Shown here piece by piece: positions 14,826-22,178 of a DNA stretch of 27,368 nucleotides; position 1 is the stretch's first letter; the number at the start of each line of letters is the position of its first letter. Made by a program: the position numbers and the translations under genes. Location: positions 1 to 27,368 of the IMG/VR virus record IMGVR_UViG_3300017991_000347. One strand, written 5' to 3'. Source of the stretch: a virus. The notes under the pieces were generated by a model. That model had not been told where the DNA came from. It worked only from the letters and a program-made list of their open reading frames with translations, and searched no databases.

Positions 14826-16409
14826 CTAGCCTTTTAGTAATCCTATATATTGGTATTGAAGCTTTTTCGCCTTTTCAATACGCTCGGTTTCTTTCGTCAT
14901 CTTATGTCCCTGCATACCAGGGATTGTTGTAGAAATAGATGTTTTTGCCGTGCTGATAGCAGACAAGAAAGATTTGCTGTACTCTACGTTCTTTTGACTT
15001 TCTATAATCACGGTATCTCTCACCCAGCATCCAATAGCGAACGACATTGTTAGATCGTCGTTGTAGCTTCTCATCGCCTGCGGTCTTCCGTGATGCCAAA
15101 TAAATGTTTTCATTTCGGAAAGCAAACGATTTGAGTTAATCGTAATTAGTTTATTTCTCATAAACTCTTCCATTTTCGCAACGATCAAAGGTCTTGTTTT
15201 GGAAGAAGTTGTAAAACCGGGTATTACGTTTGATTGCCATTGTGCGGTTAGGGGATCAACATATTGGTGATCTCCCTTTGTTGTGTAGTAGAGATTAGGA
15301 TACCCTTTATCAATCAACTTTTTAAGAACAGCAAAGCCAATATTATTGTTTTCTATCACCAACATAGGGTTGCCGTATTCAGCTGCTACATTAGAAAGAA
15401 TGTCTGCAAAGTCGTCTGGTGTTGGCTTACCCACATATTCAGCGACTTGTTCAAGGCTTGCAAGTTCTATAATATGAAAAGCGCTGTTATCTTTGCCGTC
15501 GCCACGAGCAACGTCGGCAACAATCAAATAATGGCTCTCTGGATTATATTGTTTCCAAATCCAATAATTTCTATCAAAACCAGTGCGATACTCTGGTGCG
15601 CAAGCTTTTTCCAAATACCATTGTAGATCGTCTGGGTGGATAACAGTTTCACCAGAAACATTGAAGTTACACTCCAACTCCTGAGCGATCTGGCGCTTGG
15701 ACATGTTTCTGGTTTCTTTTTCAAACCATTTCTTGTCTCGCTCAGGGTGAACGTCCCACATAAGGGTCGTCATATGAAAATCATTTATACCTGCTTCTGC
15801 TTCAACACAGTTTTGGTGGAACCAGTTACCTACACCGTTAGGAGTGGATAGTGCAATGCAGCGACCACCTGTGGATAGTGTAGGGTAAAGCGCGGTCCAT
15901 AGATCTTCTAGTTTCTCAACGTGAGCAGCCTCATCAATGATTAGAAGCGAAAGTGCCTCGGAACGACCAGCATCGCCGGATGTTGATGAACCTTTGATCT
16001 GCGAACCATTGGAAAGCTCAAAAGATGTTCTGTTATCTACTGTAATATCAGAAATCTGCATCCATTGCGGCAGGTTCTTGATGATAGACTTAACTTTTTT
16101 GACTAAGTTAGTAGCCGTTTGAAGCTTGGTAGCAACGACAAGAATGTTCTTGTCTTTGTGAAACAACATCAGCCACGCCACATACGCAGCACTAATAGTA
16201 GAAATGCCCAGCTGTCGGGCTTTAAGAATAATATTAAAACGATAATCGCGGAAGTCTTTTAAAAGATCCTGTTGATAATCGAATGCTTTGAAAGGAATTA
16301 GACCTTTCTGCGGGTGTGAGATGCGACAGTAGTTTGTTGTAAAGTAAACCGGATCTTTGCCGGCTTTAACAATCTCTTTTAGAATCTCTTTCTTTGTAAG
16401 CGCAGCCAT
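14826..16409 (-). CDS. 17: Large terminase (packaging ATPase/nuclease), gp17-like
   Basis: A 527-residue motor that cuts concatemeric DNA and pumps it through the portal. ATPase domain: Walker A-like KARQLGIST (about 63-71; T4 has SRQLGKTT), Walker B LLIIDEAAHV (about 155-164) with catalytic Glu160, coupling motif ALSTPNG (186-192). RNase-H-like nuclease domain: Asp299 in IVADVARGDGKDNSAF, Glu353 in LVIENNN and the Asp pair in SYNDDLTMS near residue 460. All catalytic residues are present and the length is close to the family norm (T4 gp17, 610 aa). No recognisable small terminase gp16 is adjacent. Confidence 0.96.
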   Translation of the reverse strand: MAALTKKEILKEIVKAGKDPVYFTTNYCRISHPQKGLIPFKAFDYQQDLLKDFRDYRFNIILKARQLGISTISAAYVAWLMLFHKDKNILVVATKLQTATNLVKKVKSIIKNLPQWMQISDITVDNRTSFELSNGSQIKGSSTSGDAGRSEALSLLIIDEAAHVEKLEDLWTALYPTLSTGGRCIALSTPNGVGNWFHQNCVEAEAGINDFHMTTLMWDVHPERDKKWFEKETRNMSKRQIAQELECNFNVSGETVIHPDDLQWYLEKACAPEYRTGFDRNYWIWKQYNPESHYLIVADVARGDGKDNSAFHIIELASLEQVAEYVGKPTPDDFADILSNVAAEYGNPMLVIENNNIGFAVLKKLIDKGYPNLYYTTKGDHQYVDPLTAQWQSNVIPGFTTSSKTRPLIVAKMEEFMRNKLITINSNRLLSEMKTFIWHHGRPQAMRSYNDDLTMSFAIGCWVRDTVIIESQKNVEYSKSFLSAISTAKTSISTTIPGMQGHKMTKETERIEKAKKLQYQYIGLLKG

Positions 16410-16410
16410 A

Positions 16411-16953
16411 TTAGACCTTCACATTTGAAGGCTTCTTAGCTTTGTCTCTCCCTAGTGCAAGAAAATCTCTGATTGCTTTATCAACGCGCTCTTCATCAGA
16501 GCCACCGTTAACCTCAACAACGTCAGTTAAACCGCCGATGCGATAATCACAATGAGCCTGTGTATCAGTGCGGTAGTTAGAAATGCGCTGAACGAGAATG
16601 TGTGGCTCACCTTCTTTTGTTAAGGTTAGTGTATCACCCGTGACGGCTTTGTATTCTTTCTTTAGGAAGTTAGCAATGTCTTGTAGACGCTGCTCAATCT
16701 CGCCTTCAAAGCCTTTGTCTTGGACTTCTTTAATTCTTGTCTCTGCTTGGTAAGTAATGCGGAGAATTGGACCGTGGAACTTAACACCAAAACCATCCAT
16801 TACGCGGCGATCGTGAATGTAGTGTCCGTTCTCTCTTTTAAGACCTACTTCTCTTGCTCTGTCATCTGCCTGTAACGTAGCGTCGTGGGCTCCGTCATAA
16901 GCATTTGCAGCCGCTTGGCTGATTCCTTTTACAATGTCGTATACTGATGCCAT
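16411..16953 (-). CDS. Unknown protein directly upstream of terminase
   Basis: A 180-residue protein beginning MASVYDIVKGISQAAANAYD at the ATG at 16953, which has AAGGA 8 nt upstream; longer frames upstream overlap another gene and are unlikely. It mixes helices with strands (VKFHGPILRITYQAE, about 57-71; EPHILVQRISNY, about 115-126). It ends one base before the terminase ATG region and is probably co-translated with it. The position is that of T4 gp16, the small terminase, but the sequence lacks the central coiled-coil look of gp16, so I do not assign that function. Confidence 0.7.
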   Translation of the reverse strand: MASVYDIVKGISQAAANAYDGAHDATLQADDRAREVGLKRENGHYIHDRRVMDGFGVKFHGPILRITYQAETRIKEVQDKGFEGEIEQRLQDIANFLKKEYKAVTGDTLTLTKEGEPHILVQRISNYRTDTQAHCDYRIGGLTDVVEVNGGSDEERVDKAIRDFLALGRDKAKKPSNVKV

Positions 16954-16954
16954 T

Positions 16955-17341
16955 TTATTGTTCCTTGTTTGGTCTCCACCCGTTCTTCCATCTTTCTTCT
17001 CTTCCGCCATCAATGTATTGAATGTAACATTTAAAGCAAGCTTCAAACTTATTCATATACAAATCATCCCGAGGATGAAAAGAATATTTGGAACAAACAG
17101 GACAAGTCCTATTATTATCTCTATTAAGTAGTTTTTTGTTTATTAAAAATCCGTCTGCTTCTATTTTGTCTTGAGATTCAGCATTCTTCGCAAACTTCTG
17201 CTGTTCTAACTGGGATTGCTGGATATATTCTTTTTCTTTGTCCTCGTCCCAATAGCGTCTTGGATTGTGTGTGGCTTCTTCGCCATACTTTTGTGAAATA
17301 GCTTTTTCTAACTTAACGATGTAATCTTGTTTATCGCTCAT
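16955..17341 (-). CDS. Zinc-ribbon protein of unknown function
   Basis: A 128-residue protein starting at the ATG at 17341 (MSDKQDYIVKLEKA), which overlaps the upstream stop as ATGA, with GGAG upstream. The N-terminal ~65 residues are charged helix; the C-terminal part has C80-P-V-C83 and C102-F-K-C105, a four-Cys zinc ribbon, followed by REERWKNGWRPNKEQ. It lies one base before the next gene, two genes upstream of terminase. Such small ribbons often bind nucleic acid or act as transcription cofactors, but nothing here fixes the role. Confidence 0.75.
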   Translation of the reverse strand: MSDKQDYIVKLEKAISQKYGEEATHNPRRYWDEDKEKEYIQQSQLEQQKFAKNAESQDKIEADGFLINKKLLNRDNNRTCPVCSKYSFHPRDDLYMNKFEACFKCYIQYIDGGREERWKNGWRPNKEQ

Positions 17342-17787
17342 TGCTTTACAATCTCCGTAGATAAAGCAAAGATACCTAATGAAGTAAGAGTACCAACACC
17401 AAACCCTAACGCAACCCATAGTGGGCCCTGACTTGGCTTTTGTTTTACAATCAAATCTGTTAAGCGATCATTCTCTGCTGCCTTCAATATCATCATTGAC
17501 TCGTATCTATCTTTCCAAGATGTAATCTCAATATCTTTAAAGTCAAGTTGTAGCTCATAGTTTTCTTTTAGAAGGCTTAGCTGATACTCTAAACGCAGAT
17601 CGCACTCTTCGTCTGTAAATCTTTTATCGTTTAGAACCTTTGCCGCAGCGTCCAAAGATAGTAAGACACCATCAAAAGGAACAGGGTCGCCTTTCTTCAC
17701 TGAAAGAACTGTGTTGTCTTGGGCATATGCTACGTTTGGTGCTAATAAGCTAAGAACCAAACAAAAAAGTAATAATTTTTTAACCAT
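17338..17787 (-). CDS. Exported, membrane-anchored protein; possible spanin component
   Basis: A 149-residue protein with an N-terminal signal peptide (MVKKLLLFCLVLSLLAPNVAYA, cleavage likely after AYA or AQ), a charged periplasmic part with coiled-coil character (about 60-105), and a C-terminal membrane helix (PLWVALGFGVGTLTSLGIFA, about 122-141). The KKGDPVPFDGVLLS segment after the signal peptide recalls small phage envelope proteins seen beside lysis genes. It overlaps the preceding membrane protein gene by 8 nt. A role in lysis or in envelope modification during infection is inferred; it has no lipobox, so it is not a classical o-spanin. Confidence 0.65.
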   Translation of the reverse strand: MVKKLLLFCLVLSLLAPNVAYAQDNTVLSVKKGDPVPFDGVLLSLDAAAKVLNDKRFTDEECDLRLEYQLSLLKENYELQLDFKDIEITSWKDRYESMMILKAAENDRLTDLIVKQKPSQGPLWVALGFGVGTLTSLGIFALSTEIVKQ

Positions 17788-18187
17788 TTTCTAATCCAAA
17801 AGCGTCGGCTATTTCCTTAGCCAACTTCTCTGGATCATTATAACTTTCATCTACAAGCTTTTTAAGTTCTGCTTCTTTTCTTCTATCCAAAAGCTTGCCT
17901 TCTTTTTCGTATTGCTCTTTAACTTGCTTTGTAATCTTTAGGTGCTGCTCAAGTCTAAGGTTCTTCTCGGACACTTCCGTATTGTGAATATGCGAGAGTG
18001 TTTCCATTTCTTGATCGTGCTGGTCTCTCTTAGCTTGAAGAAGATCCATAACTCGCGCTAGTAGCACTCCGTTTCTCATAAGAGCAGAAGCTAATGCTGC
18101 GCCTATAAACAATAGGACAATAATGATTGCCCACCAAAACTTTTTGGCCCATAGCCAAGCTTGTTTTGCAAGTAATTTAAGTTTCAT
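17780..18187 (-). CDS. Membrane-anchored coiled-coil protein, Rz/i-spanin-like
   Basis: A 135-residue protein with a basic N-terminus, one membrane helix (FWWAIIIVLLFIGAALASAL, about 17-36) and a long charged coiled coil (about 45-110), ending in a short amphipathic segment. This N-in/C-out layout matches inner-membrane spanins such as lambda Rz. It overlaps the holin-like gene upstream (ATGA) and the exported protein gene downstream. The spanin role is inferred from topology and neighbours, not from sequence homology; other membrane-tethered coiled-coil roles are possible. Confidence 0.6.
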   Translation of the reverse strand: MKLKLLAKQAWLWAKKFWWAIIIVLLFIGAALASALMRNGVLLARVMDLLQAKRDQHDQEMETLSHIHNTEVSEKNLRLEQHLKITKQVKEQYEKEGKLLDRRKEAELKKLVDESYNDPEKLAKEIADAFGLENG

Positions 18188-18384
18188 CGGTCCCCAAATC
18201 CTTTAAGTTTGGTTACGGCATCAATAACAGTTTGACCACCAATGTAAACAGTAGTGATTATAACCCAATCCGCTGATTGTAAATCAGAAAATAAAAGCAA
18301 GCCAGTTGCTGTTGCCCAAGCTAAAAGCTTTCTTGAAACTACCTTCTCTAATCCTTTATCTATTGCGTGTCTCATGCGTCCCAT
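18184..18384 (-). CDS. Small two-helix membrane protein, holin-like
   Basis: A 66-residue protein with two hydrophobic segments, about 19-34 (RKLLAWATATGLLLF) and 39-55 (DWVIITTVYIGGQTVID), joined by a short polar turn and flanked by basic residues. Size and topology fit a class II holin, the protein that permeabilises the inner membrane at lysis. An AAGGAG site precedes the ATG at 18384; a second ATG at residue 4 is possible. Its stop overlaps the next start. The holin call is inferential: no endolysin lies in the window, and other small phage membrane proteins look alike. Confidence 0.55.
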   Translation of the reverse strand: MGRMRHAIDKGLEKVVSRKLLAWATATGLLLFSDLQSADWVIITTVYIGGQTVIDAVTKLKGFGDR

Positions 18385-18439
18385 TATGCACTCCTTCGTA
18401 AATAATTAGAATCAGTTACTTGAGTTGGAACGTATTAAT

Positions 18440-18502
18440 TTATTTCTTCTTTTTCTTAAAAGCCAAGCCGCCTAAAAGCGCTTCCCAAAATGCTGCGTTC
18501 AT
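18440..18502 (-). CDS. 20-residue amphipathic, Lys-tailed microprotein
   Basis: The frame MNAAFWEALLGGLAFKKKKK starts at an ATG overlapping the stop of the nuclease-ATPase gene (ATGA) with GCGAGG about 8 nt upstream. The first 15 residues could form a short hydrophobic/amphipathic helix; five lysines end the chain, as in peptides that bind membranes or nucleic acid. It lies just upstream of the holin-like gene. No family recognised. Translation is supported by coupling geometry and ribosome site, not by homology. Confidence 0.55.
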   Translation of the reverse strand: MNAAFWEALLGGLAFKKKKK

Positions 18503-21500
18503 TGGTTAATCCTCGCGTATCCCTTGTCCTTCTCAATGGTTATCTCCATATCAACGATATCTTTTAGAGAATCCAAGTGAGAAATAAGAATGACTGTCTT
18601 GAAATACGTTTTGACTAGATCAAGCATCCGAATAAAGCCTTCCATATTCTCTGCGTCCAAAGCTGTTCCTGGCTCGTCTAGAATAAAGATGTTACCCTTC
18701 GGCAACGACGACACAGATAGAAGCGCCAAACGTATACCCATTGATGCTAGAGTCTTCTCTGCACCTGAGCCCATCTCAATAGGACGTGCTTCGTAGTTAG
18801 GATGCTTGATAAGCACGTCCAACTTGTTACCAGACTCTTGGAAGAAAACTTCAAAGTCAACAATGTTTGAGATTGTCTTTGCAATCTCTTCGTTAATAAC
18901 AGGCAGTCGTCTCTTAATAATATCGTAAGCAATACCGTTGGAATGCATGCAACGCATAAACAAATCATAAGCAGCGAATTCAGCACGAATATCAAGTAGC
19001 TCCTGCTTTTTATCTTTAAGTGTCTCTACCTTCTGCTCTAGTGAGCCGATTGTTCTGTTGTGAGTTGATAGACCTTCCTCAAAAGCTTCGATGTCTCTCT
19101 TATTAGCCTCAATCATCTCCGCAACCTCATTCCGCGAAGAAATAAGATTTTCGATATTCTGGATAGCTTCTTTGTTGTCCTCGTACAATGCAATCTTTTC
19201 ATTTGTCTCGGACAAATCAGAGGTCATCGTTTTAATCTTTGCGAACTGCTTCTCAATTGAAACCTTGTTGTCTCGCTTCTTAATCTCAATAGCATTCTTC
19301 GCAATGATTGTTTCATTGTATCTATCAATCAACTCAACCATCTCGGCAGAGTTAACTGACACTATCTTCTCTTTGTAGCCCTTAGCTTCCTCAATCTTCT
19401 TAACGATCTTCTTCTCAAGCAGAGGCAACTCCAATGAAGCGCTGTGAGCATCTGAAATAAACTTACAAGACGAAACATAAGCACTGCCGCAAGGAACCTC
19501 ATCAAGAAGTGTGAGTTTCTTAGACATAGTCTTATAATCGTTGTCCATAATGCGCGCACGGTTTACGGTGCTGTCGTAACGTTGCTTGAAGTCGTCGTAC
19601 TGCTTCTTCTCTTCTAGCAACTCCTCAATGTTGATCGTTGTTAGGAAATCATCATAAGTCTTAAGCTTGTCGTCAAACTCTGAGATCTCATTCTTAAGCT
19701 CGGAAATATTTTCCTTTGTGTCCTCGATATTGTTGGTTAGCTGCGTTCTTCTCTCAACCAGCTCCTTGATGTTTAGACGCTCAGTCGGGATTGAATCAAT
19801 CTGTTCAGTCAAATCTCTATATGTTTGTTCGTTTTGAGCCAACTGTAGACGTATTGCATCGCATCTTTCGGTGTCAGCTTGTAGTTCCTTCTGTGCCTCT
19901 TCGCAATGAACCTCTGCAATTGCTATGTCTTTATCATAGTCTACGTCACCAATACGTCGTAGGACAGCTTTTAAGTCAGAAGAGTCTTCTTTTGCCAGCT
20001 TAAACTTCTTCTCAAAGATCTCTAAATCCAAGAACTTAGCAAGGATCTCCTTTCGTTTTGTAGACCCTTCCTTGATAAAGCTTAAGGAATCAAGCTGGCT
20101 AGCCATTGACGTCAGCAAAAAGTCTTCAATCGTGCCAAACTGCTTGCGAATGTTGGCATCAGTTTCGTTACGGGTTGTGCCGTTAAGACTCAAATCACTG
20201 TCCTGTGTAAAGTCCAAGAATGTTCTGGCCTCATTAGTTTCCACACCCTTGAGGCGCTTTACATACTTCTCTGACTTCCTCTCAATGGTATAAGTCTTCT
20301 CGCCAATCTGAAGCTCTATCGTACCACTACAGTTCTTTTTGTTTTGATTGATGATGTTATAGTTCTTGCGCTCGTTCTTTGACGTTGTATTGAACATAGT
20401 GTAAAGCATTCCATCAATAACAGATGACTTGCCTGAATAGTTCTTTCCAAAGATCCCGACAATACCGTTGAGATTTGTAAAGTCAAGAGTGTTGTCTTCA
20501 CCGTAGTTGAACAGATTGTCCCACTCAAAGCGGTTGATATTCCAGTTTACGTTTCTCGCAATGTCTTCGTTCTCTTCAATATGAGAGTTATACTTGCGGT
20601 TTAGTTCGTAAACTTTCTGTAAGACAGCCTCAGAAGGCTCGTAATCTTGTAGATACTCACGAATATGCTCTTCCTGAACTGCTACATCTCGTAAGTTCTC
20701 AATCTTGAAGTTCTTTCCAAGACTAATATCACCTCTTTCGCCTGCTGCTCTGTTTAGGAACGAGATTGATTCCGGCTTGAAACGAGACTTTGCGACCTCA
20801 ACAGCCTTGCGCATTACGTCCAGAGGCAGATTGTTGTTACTTACAAGACGCAGACGCGCACCAGAAGGAATATTTGTGCCCTTCGGCATCCGACCCTTTG
20901 GTGTTAGTTCAATAGTAACGAAAGGCTTGGGGTTTAAAAGAACGTGATGTTTGACAGTAAAGTCATCTTTACTACGAATTTCCCAAGTTAAGAATCCTTT
21001 ATCATTAGTTTCGCCGTGGTTCTGCTGGACGGTTGAGCCTGGATAAATCGCGAGGCATTGTGCTTTTCTAATCTTGTTTTCTTCTACTATCTCCCAACCG
21101 TCTTCAAGGTATTTATCAAGATCTTTTTCATCAACGATTTCTTCTTTCCATTTTGACTGAACTACCTGATTTGTTTTGTGGATGTCTCCAAGCATCGCAT
21201 AATCGTGACCAGCAAACACCCCAATGTCGTGATCGCCGTGATCCATTACCCAGCCAACGTCAGTTGAGACACCACCAATAGCACCGTGATACAAAGCAAT
21301 ATTGATGCGTGTTGGATCGCTTGGAGCAACCCAGTTCTCCTCATCAAATACAGACAGCACATTGAGCGCGAGATCGGGCTCTAAGATCGTTTCACCAGCA
21401 TCTTTGAGTAGGTGAAGGTTAGGGAGGTTCAAAGCGCTTACAATGGGCGACAGAGCGTCCTGACGGCTGCTGTTCTTTAGGTTTCCGTCGTGGTTTCCAA

Positions 21501-21735
21501 GCAGAACATAAGTTGGTGCGATTGCTTCAAGATTTCTAAAAAAATCTGAGCACAACTCAACGAACTCCGGAGAGATTTGTGTTTTTGTGTGGGCAATATC
21601 ACCAGTATGAACAATGTAGTCCACATTTTCCTCACGAAGTTTTTGATAAAGTTGCTCAAAAACAACACGATATTCGTAGTGGTATTTTAGATTTTTGATG
21701 TGGGTATCACTAATATGTCCAAATTTGTATCCCAA
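18499..21735 (-). CDS. Fused Mre11-Rad50 (SbcD-SbcC; gp47-gp46-like) recombination nuclease
   Basis: A single 1078-residue chain. Residues about 1-390 are a calcineurin-type nuclease with all metal motifs: D10-T-H12, GD46, GNH82D, H150 (LYHGA), AGH177 and GDIH186. Residues about 400-1078 are a Rad50-type ATPase: Walker A GIFGKNYSGKSS (427-438), long coiled coils, a hook region with C749 and C757 (C-x7-C rather than CxxC), signature MGSGAEK (988-994), Walker B IFILDEPG (1016-1023) and H-loop His1053. The complex resects DNA ends for recombination-driven replication; in T4 it is two proteins, gp47 and gp46. The start is TTG at 21735 with GGGAG 7 nt upstream and no nearby ATG. A terminator lies just upstream. 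Confidence 0.93.
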   Translation of the reverse strand: MGYKFGHISDTHIKNLKYHYEYRVVFEQLYQKLREENVDYIVHTGDIAHTKTQISPEFVELCSDFFRNLEAIAPTYVLLGNHDGNLKNSSRQDALSPIVSALNLPNLHLLKDAGETILEPDLALNVLSVFDEENWVAPSDPTRINIALYHGAIGGVSTDVGWVMDHGDHDIGVFAGHDYAMLGDIHKTNQVVQSKWKEEIVDEKDLDKYLEDGWEIVEENKIRKAQCLAIYPGSTVQQNHGETNDKGFLTWEIRSKDDFTVKHHVLLNPKPFVTIELTPKGRMPKGTNIPSGARLRLVSNNNLPLDVMRKAVEVAKSRFKPESISFLNRAAGERGDISLGKNFKIENLRDVAVQEEHIREYLQDYEPSEAVLQKVYELNRKYNSHIEENEDIARNVNWNINRFEWDNLFNYGEDNTLDFTNLNGIVGIFGKNYSGKSSVIDGMLYTMFNTTSKNERKNYNIINQNKKNCSGTIELQIGEKTYTIERKSEKYVKRLKGVETNEARTFLDFTQDSDLSLNGTTRNETDANIRKQFGTIEDFLLTSMASQLDSLSFIKEGSTKRKEILAKFLDLEIFEKKFKLAKEDSSDLKAVLRRIGDVDYDKDIAIAEVHCEEAQKELQADTERCDAIRLQLAQNEQTYRDLTEQIDSIPTERLNIKELVERRTQLTNNIEDTKENISELKNEISEFDDKLKTYDDFLTTINIEELLEEKKQYDDFKQRYDSTVNRARIMDNDYKTMSKKLTLLDEVPCGSAYVSSCKFISDAHSASLELPLLEKKIVKKIEEAKGYKEKIVSVNSAEMVELIDRYNETIIAKNAIEIKKRDNKVSIEKQFAKIKTMTSDLSETNEKIALYEDNKEAIQNIENLISSRNEVAEMIEANKRDIEAFEEGLSTHNRTIGSLEQKVETLKDKKQELLDIRAEFAAYDLFMRCMHSNGIAYDIIKRRLPVINEEIAKTISNIVDFEVFFQESGNKLDVLIKHPNYEARPIEMGSGAEKTLASMGIRLALLSVSSLPKGNIFILDEPGTALDAENMEGFIRMLDLVKTYFKTVILISHLDSLKDIVDMEITIEKDKGYARINQ

Positions 21736-21753
21736 GATTTACTCCCAATAAAA

Positions 21754-21787
21754 AACTCTACCGTCAGTATATACCAACGGTAGAGTT
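21754..21787 (-). terminator. Intrinsic terminator upstream of the nuclease-ATPase gene
   Basis: A perfect 11-bp stem (AACTCTACCGT with ACGGTAGAGTT), a 12-nt loop and, on the minus strand, a run of T residues directly after the stem. It lies 20 nt after the stop of the 118-residue protein gene and 19 nt before the TTG start, so most transcripts of the resolvase-primase group should end here. Confidence 0.85.
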
Positions 21788-21806
21788 AGTCAAGTGTTAT
21801 TTTAGA

Positions 21807-22163
21807 TTATAAAGGACTTTGATCTCGTGGATCATCACCGATCTGTGGAAGCATATCTGAGTCGCCCGTTGGAGCATACATCTTATCAGAAAGAATATGG
21901 CGAAGTGTAGCAACCATCGACGCATCCAAATCTGTAGCAAGATCTTCCAACTCGGCGCGGGTCATATTACCCAGAGCTTCCCGGGCTCTGATAAGAGTAA
22001 GAAGACGTCCTTCCGGAGAGTCGAATGCTCGGTCACGGTCAACAGTCTCTTCATCCTCTGGCTGAGGAATGTCTTCAATGCCTGCGCCTAGGCGGTCAGC
22101 ACCGAGCATAGCGTCTTCCTCTTCGTTGATGAACTTTTTAAAGTTTTCCATTATAAGTTTCAT
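21807..22163 (-). CDS. Small acidic protein with T4 internal-protein-like N-terminus
   Basis: A 118-residue acidic, mostly helical protein. Its N-terminus (MENFKKFINEEE from Met5) matches the pattern of the capsid-targeting leader of T4 internal proteins (MKTYQEFIAEA), which is removed by gp21 after Glu; INE here is a suitable site. Two starts are possible: ATG at 22163 (MKLIMENF, AGAAGG 9 nt upstream) or ATG at 22151. The rest includes a conserved-looking helical stretch (RLLTLIRAREALGNMTRAEL, about 53-72). Inferred to be packaged in the head and perhaps injected with the DNA; its function in the cell is unknown. It lies between primase and a terminator. Confidence 0.6.
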   Translation of the reverse strand: MKLIMENFKKFINEEEDAMLGADRLGAGIEDIPQPEDEETVDRDRAFDSPEGRLLTLIRAREALGNMTRAELEDLATDLDASMVATLRHILSDKMYAPTGDSDMLPQIGDDPRDQSPL

Positions 22164-22178
22164 TTTTATGTTTCCTTC

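Noticed and set aside
16955-17419. Longer versions of the zinc-ribbon gene and of the gene after it, beginning at 17419 and 17046
   Set aside because: The extra N-terminal residues overlap neighbouring genes and lack ribosome sites; the ATGs at 17341 and 16953 have good sites and tight spacing.
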